Assembly (NCBI GenBank): GCA_021796155.1
Contig: JAJYOO010000156.1
Span: forward strand, 1-6,202
Length of the DNA stretch: 6,202 bases
DNA from: Chloroflexota bacterium
GTDB lineage: Bacteria > Chloroflexota > Anaerolineae > Anaerolineales > Villigracilaceae
Reading direction: 5' to 3'
Part shown: piece by piece, positions 6,175-6,202 of the stretch
Layout: the number at the start of each line of letters is the position of its first letter
Numbering within the stretch: position 1 is the stretch's first letter
The notes under the pieces: model-generated
The model's input: only the letters and a program-made list of their open reading frames with translations
The model's database searches: none
What the model was told of the DNA's origin: nothing
Translations under genes and position numbers: made by a program

Positions 6175-6202
6175 CTCGCTTCTTGCGGATATATTGAAGT
6201 TG
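6175..6202. other. Right edge of window, no feature seen
   Basis: These 28 bases show no ribosome binding site, stop codon context or repeat that can be assigned. They may be the flank of an upstream gene or intergenic sequence. Confidence 0.3.

Noticed and set aside
1..6202. CRISPR array, insertion sequence or defence system
   Set aside because: No direct repeats with regular spacing, no transposase, no terminal inverted repeats and no defence-type domains were seen.

Overview
The window reads as a stretch of bacterial signal-transduction genes, all on the minus strand and transcribed from right to left. The organism is probably a member of the Chloroflexota, perhaps Anaerolineae. This is an inference from the style of the proteins (long membrane proteins with many tandem GAF domains, alongside stand-alone CheY-like receivers) and from a moderate GC content. 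No taxonomic marker gene is present.

Layout, in the direction of transcription. Positions 6202-6000 are non-coding. They hold a 55-nt tRNA-Val-like relic (6174-6120) with no D arm, a small perfect GC-rich hairpin (6118-6103), weak promoter candidates and a clear GGAGG ribosome binding site. Next come two single-domain response regulators, rrA (5999-5613) and rrB (5620-5174), which overlap by 8 nt. After a 6-nt gap follows a 1298-residue membrane sensor (5167-1271) with the order TM, dCache-like extracytoplasmic domain, TM, HAMP, five GAF-type domains and a short GAF-like stub. It overlaps by ATGA the start of a second membrane GAF protein (1274 to beyond position 1), which has six predicted transmembrane helices, a coiled coil and a GAF domain. 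That gene is still open at the window edge, so its C-terminus is not visible.

The overlaps and minimal gaps argue for one translationally coupled operon. Both receivers keep every residue needed for phosphorylation, but no histidine kinase catalytic domain is visible in either sensor. The kinase either lies in the unseen C-terminal part of the last gene, in a further downstream gene, or elsewhere in the genome. A plausible working model is two membrane-bound sensor scaffolds with different input domains feeding a phosphorelay through two small receivers; this is inference. The two membrane proteins have no cysteine in about 1720 visible residues, which argues against cysteine-linked bilin or thiol-based redox sensing. 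I found no mobile element, CRISPR array or clearly new system. The region looks like an unusual arrangement of known domains.
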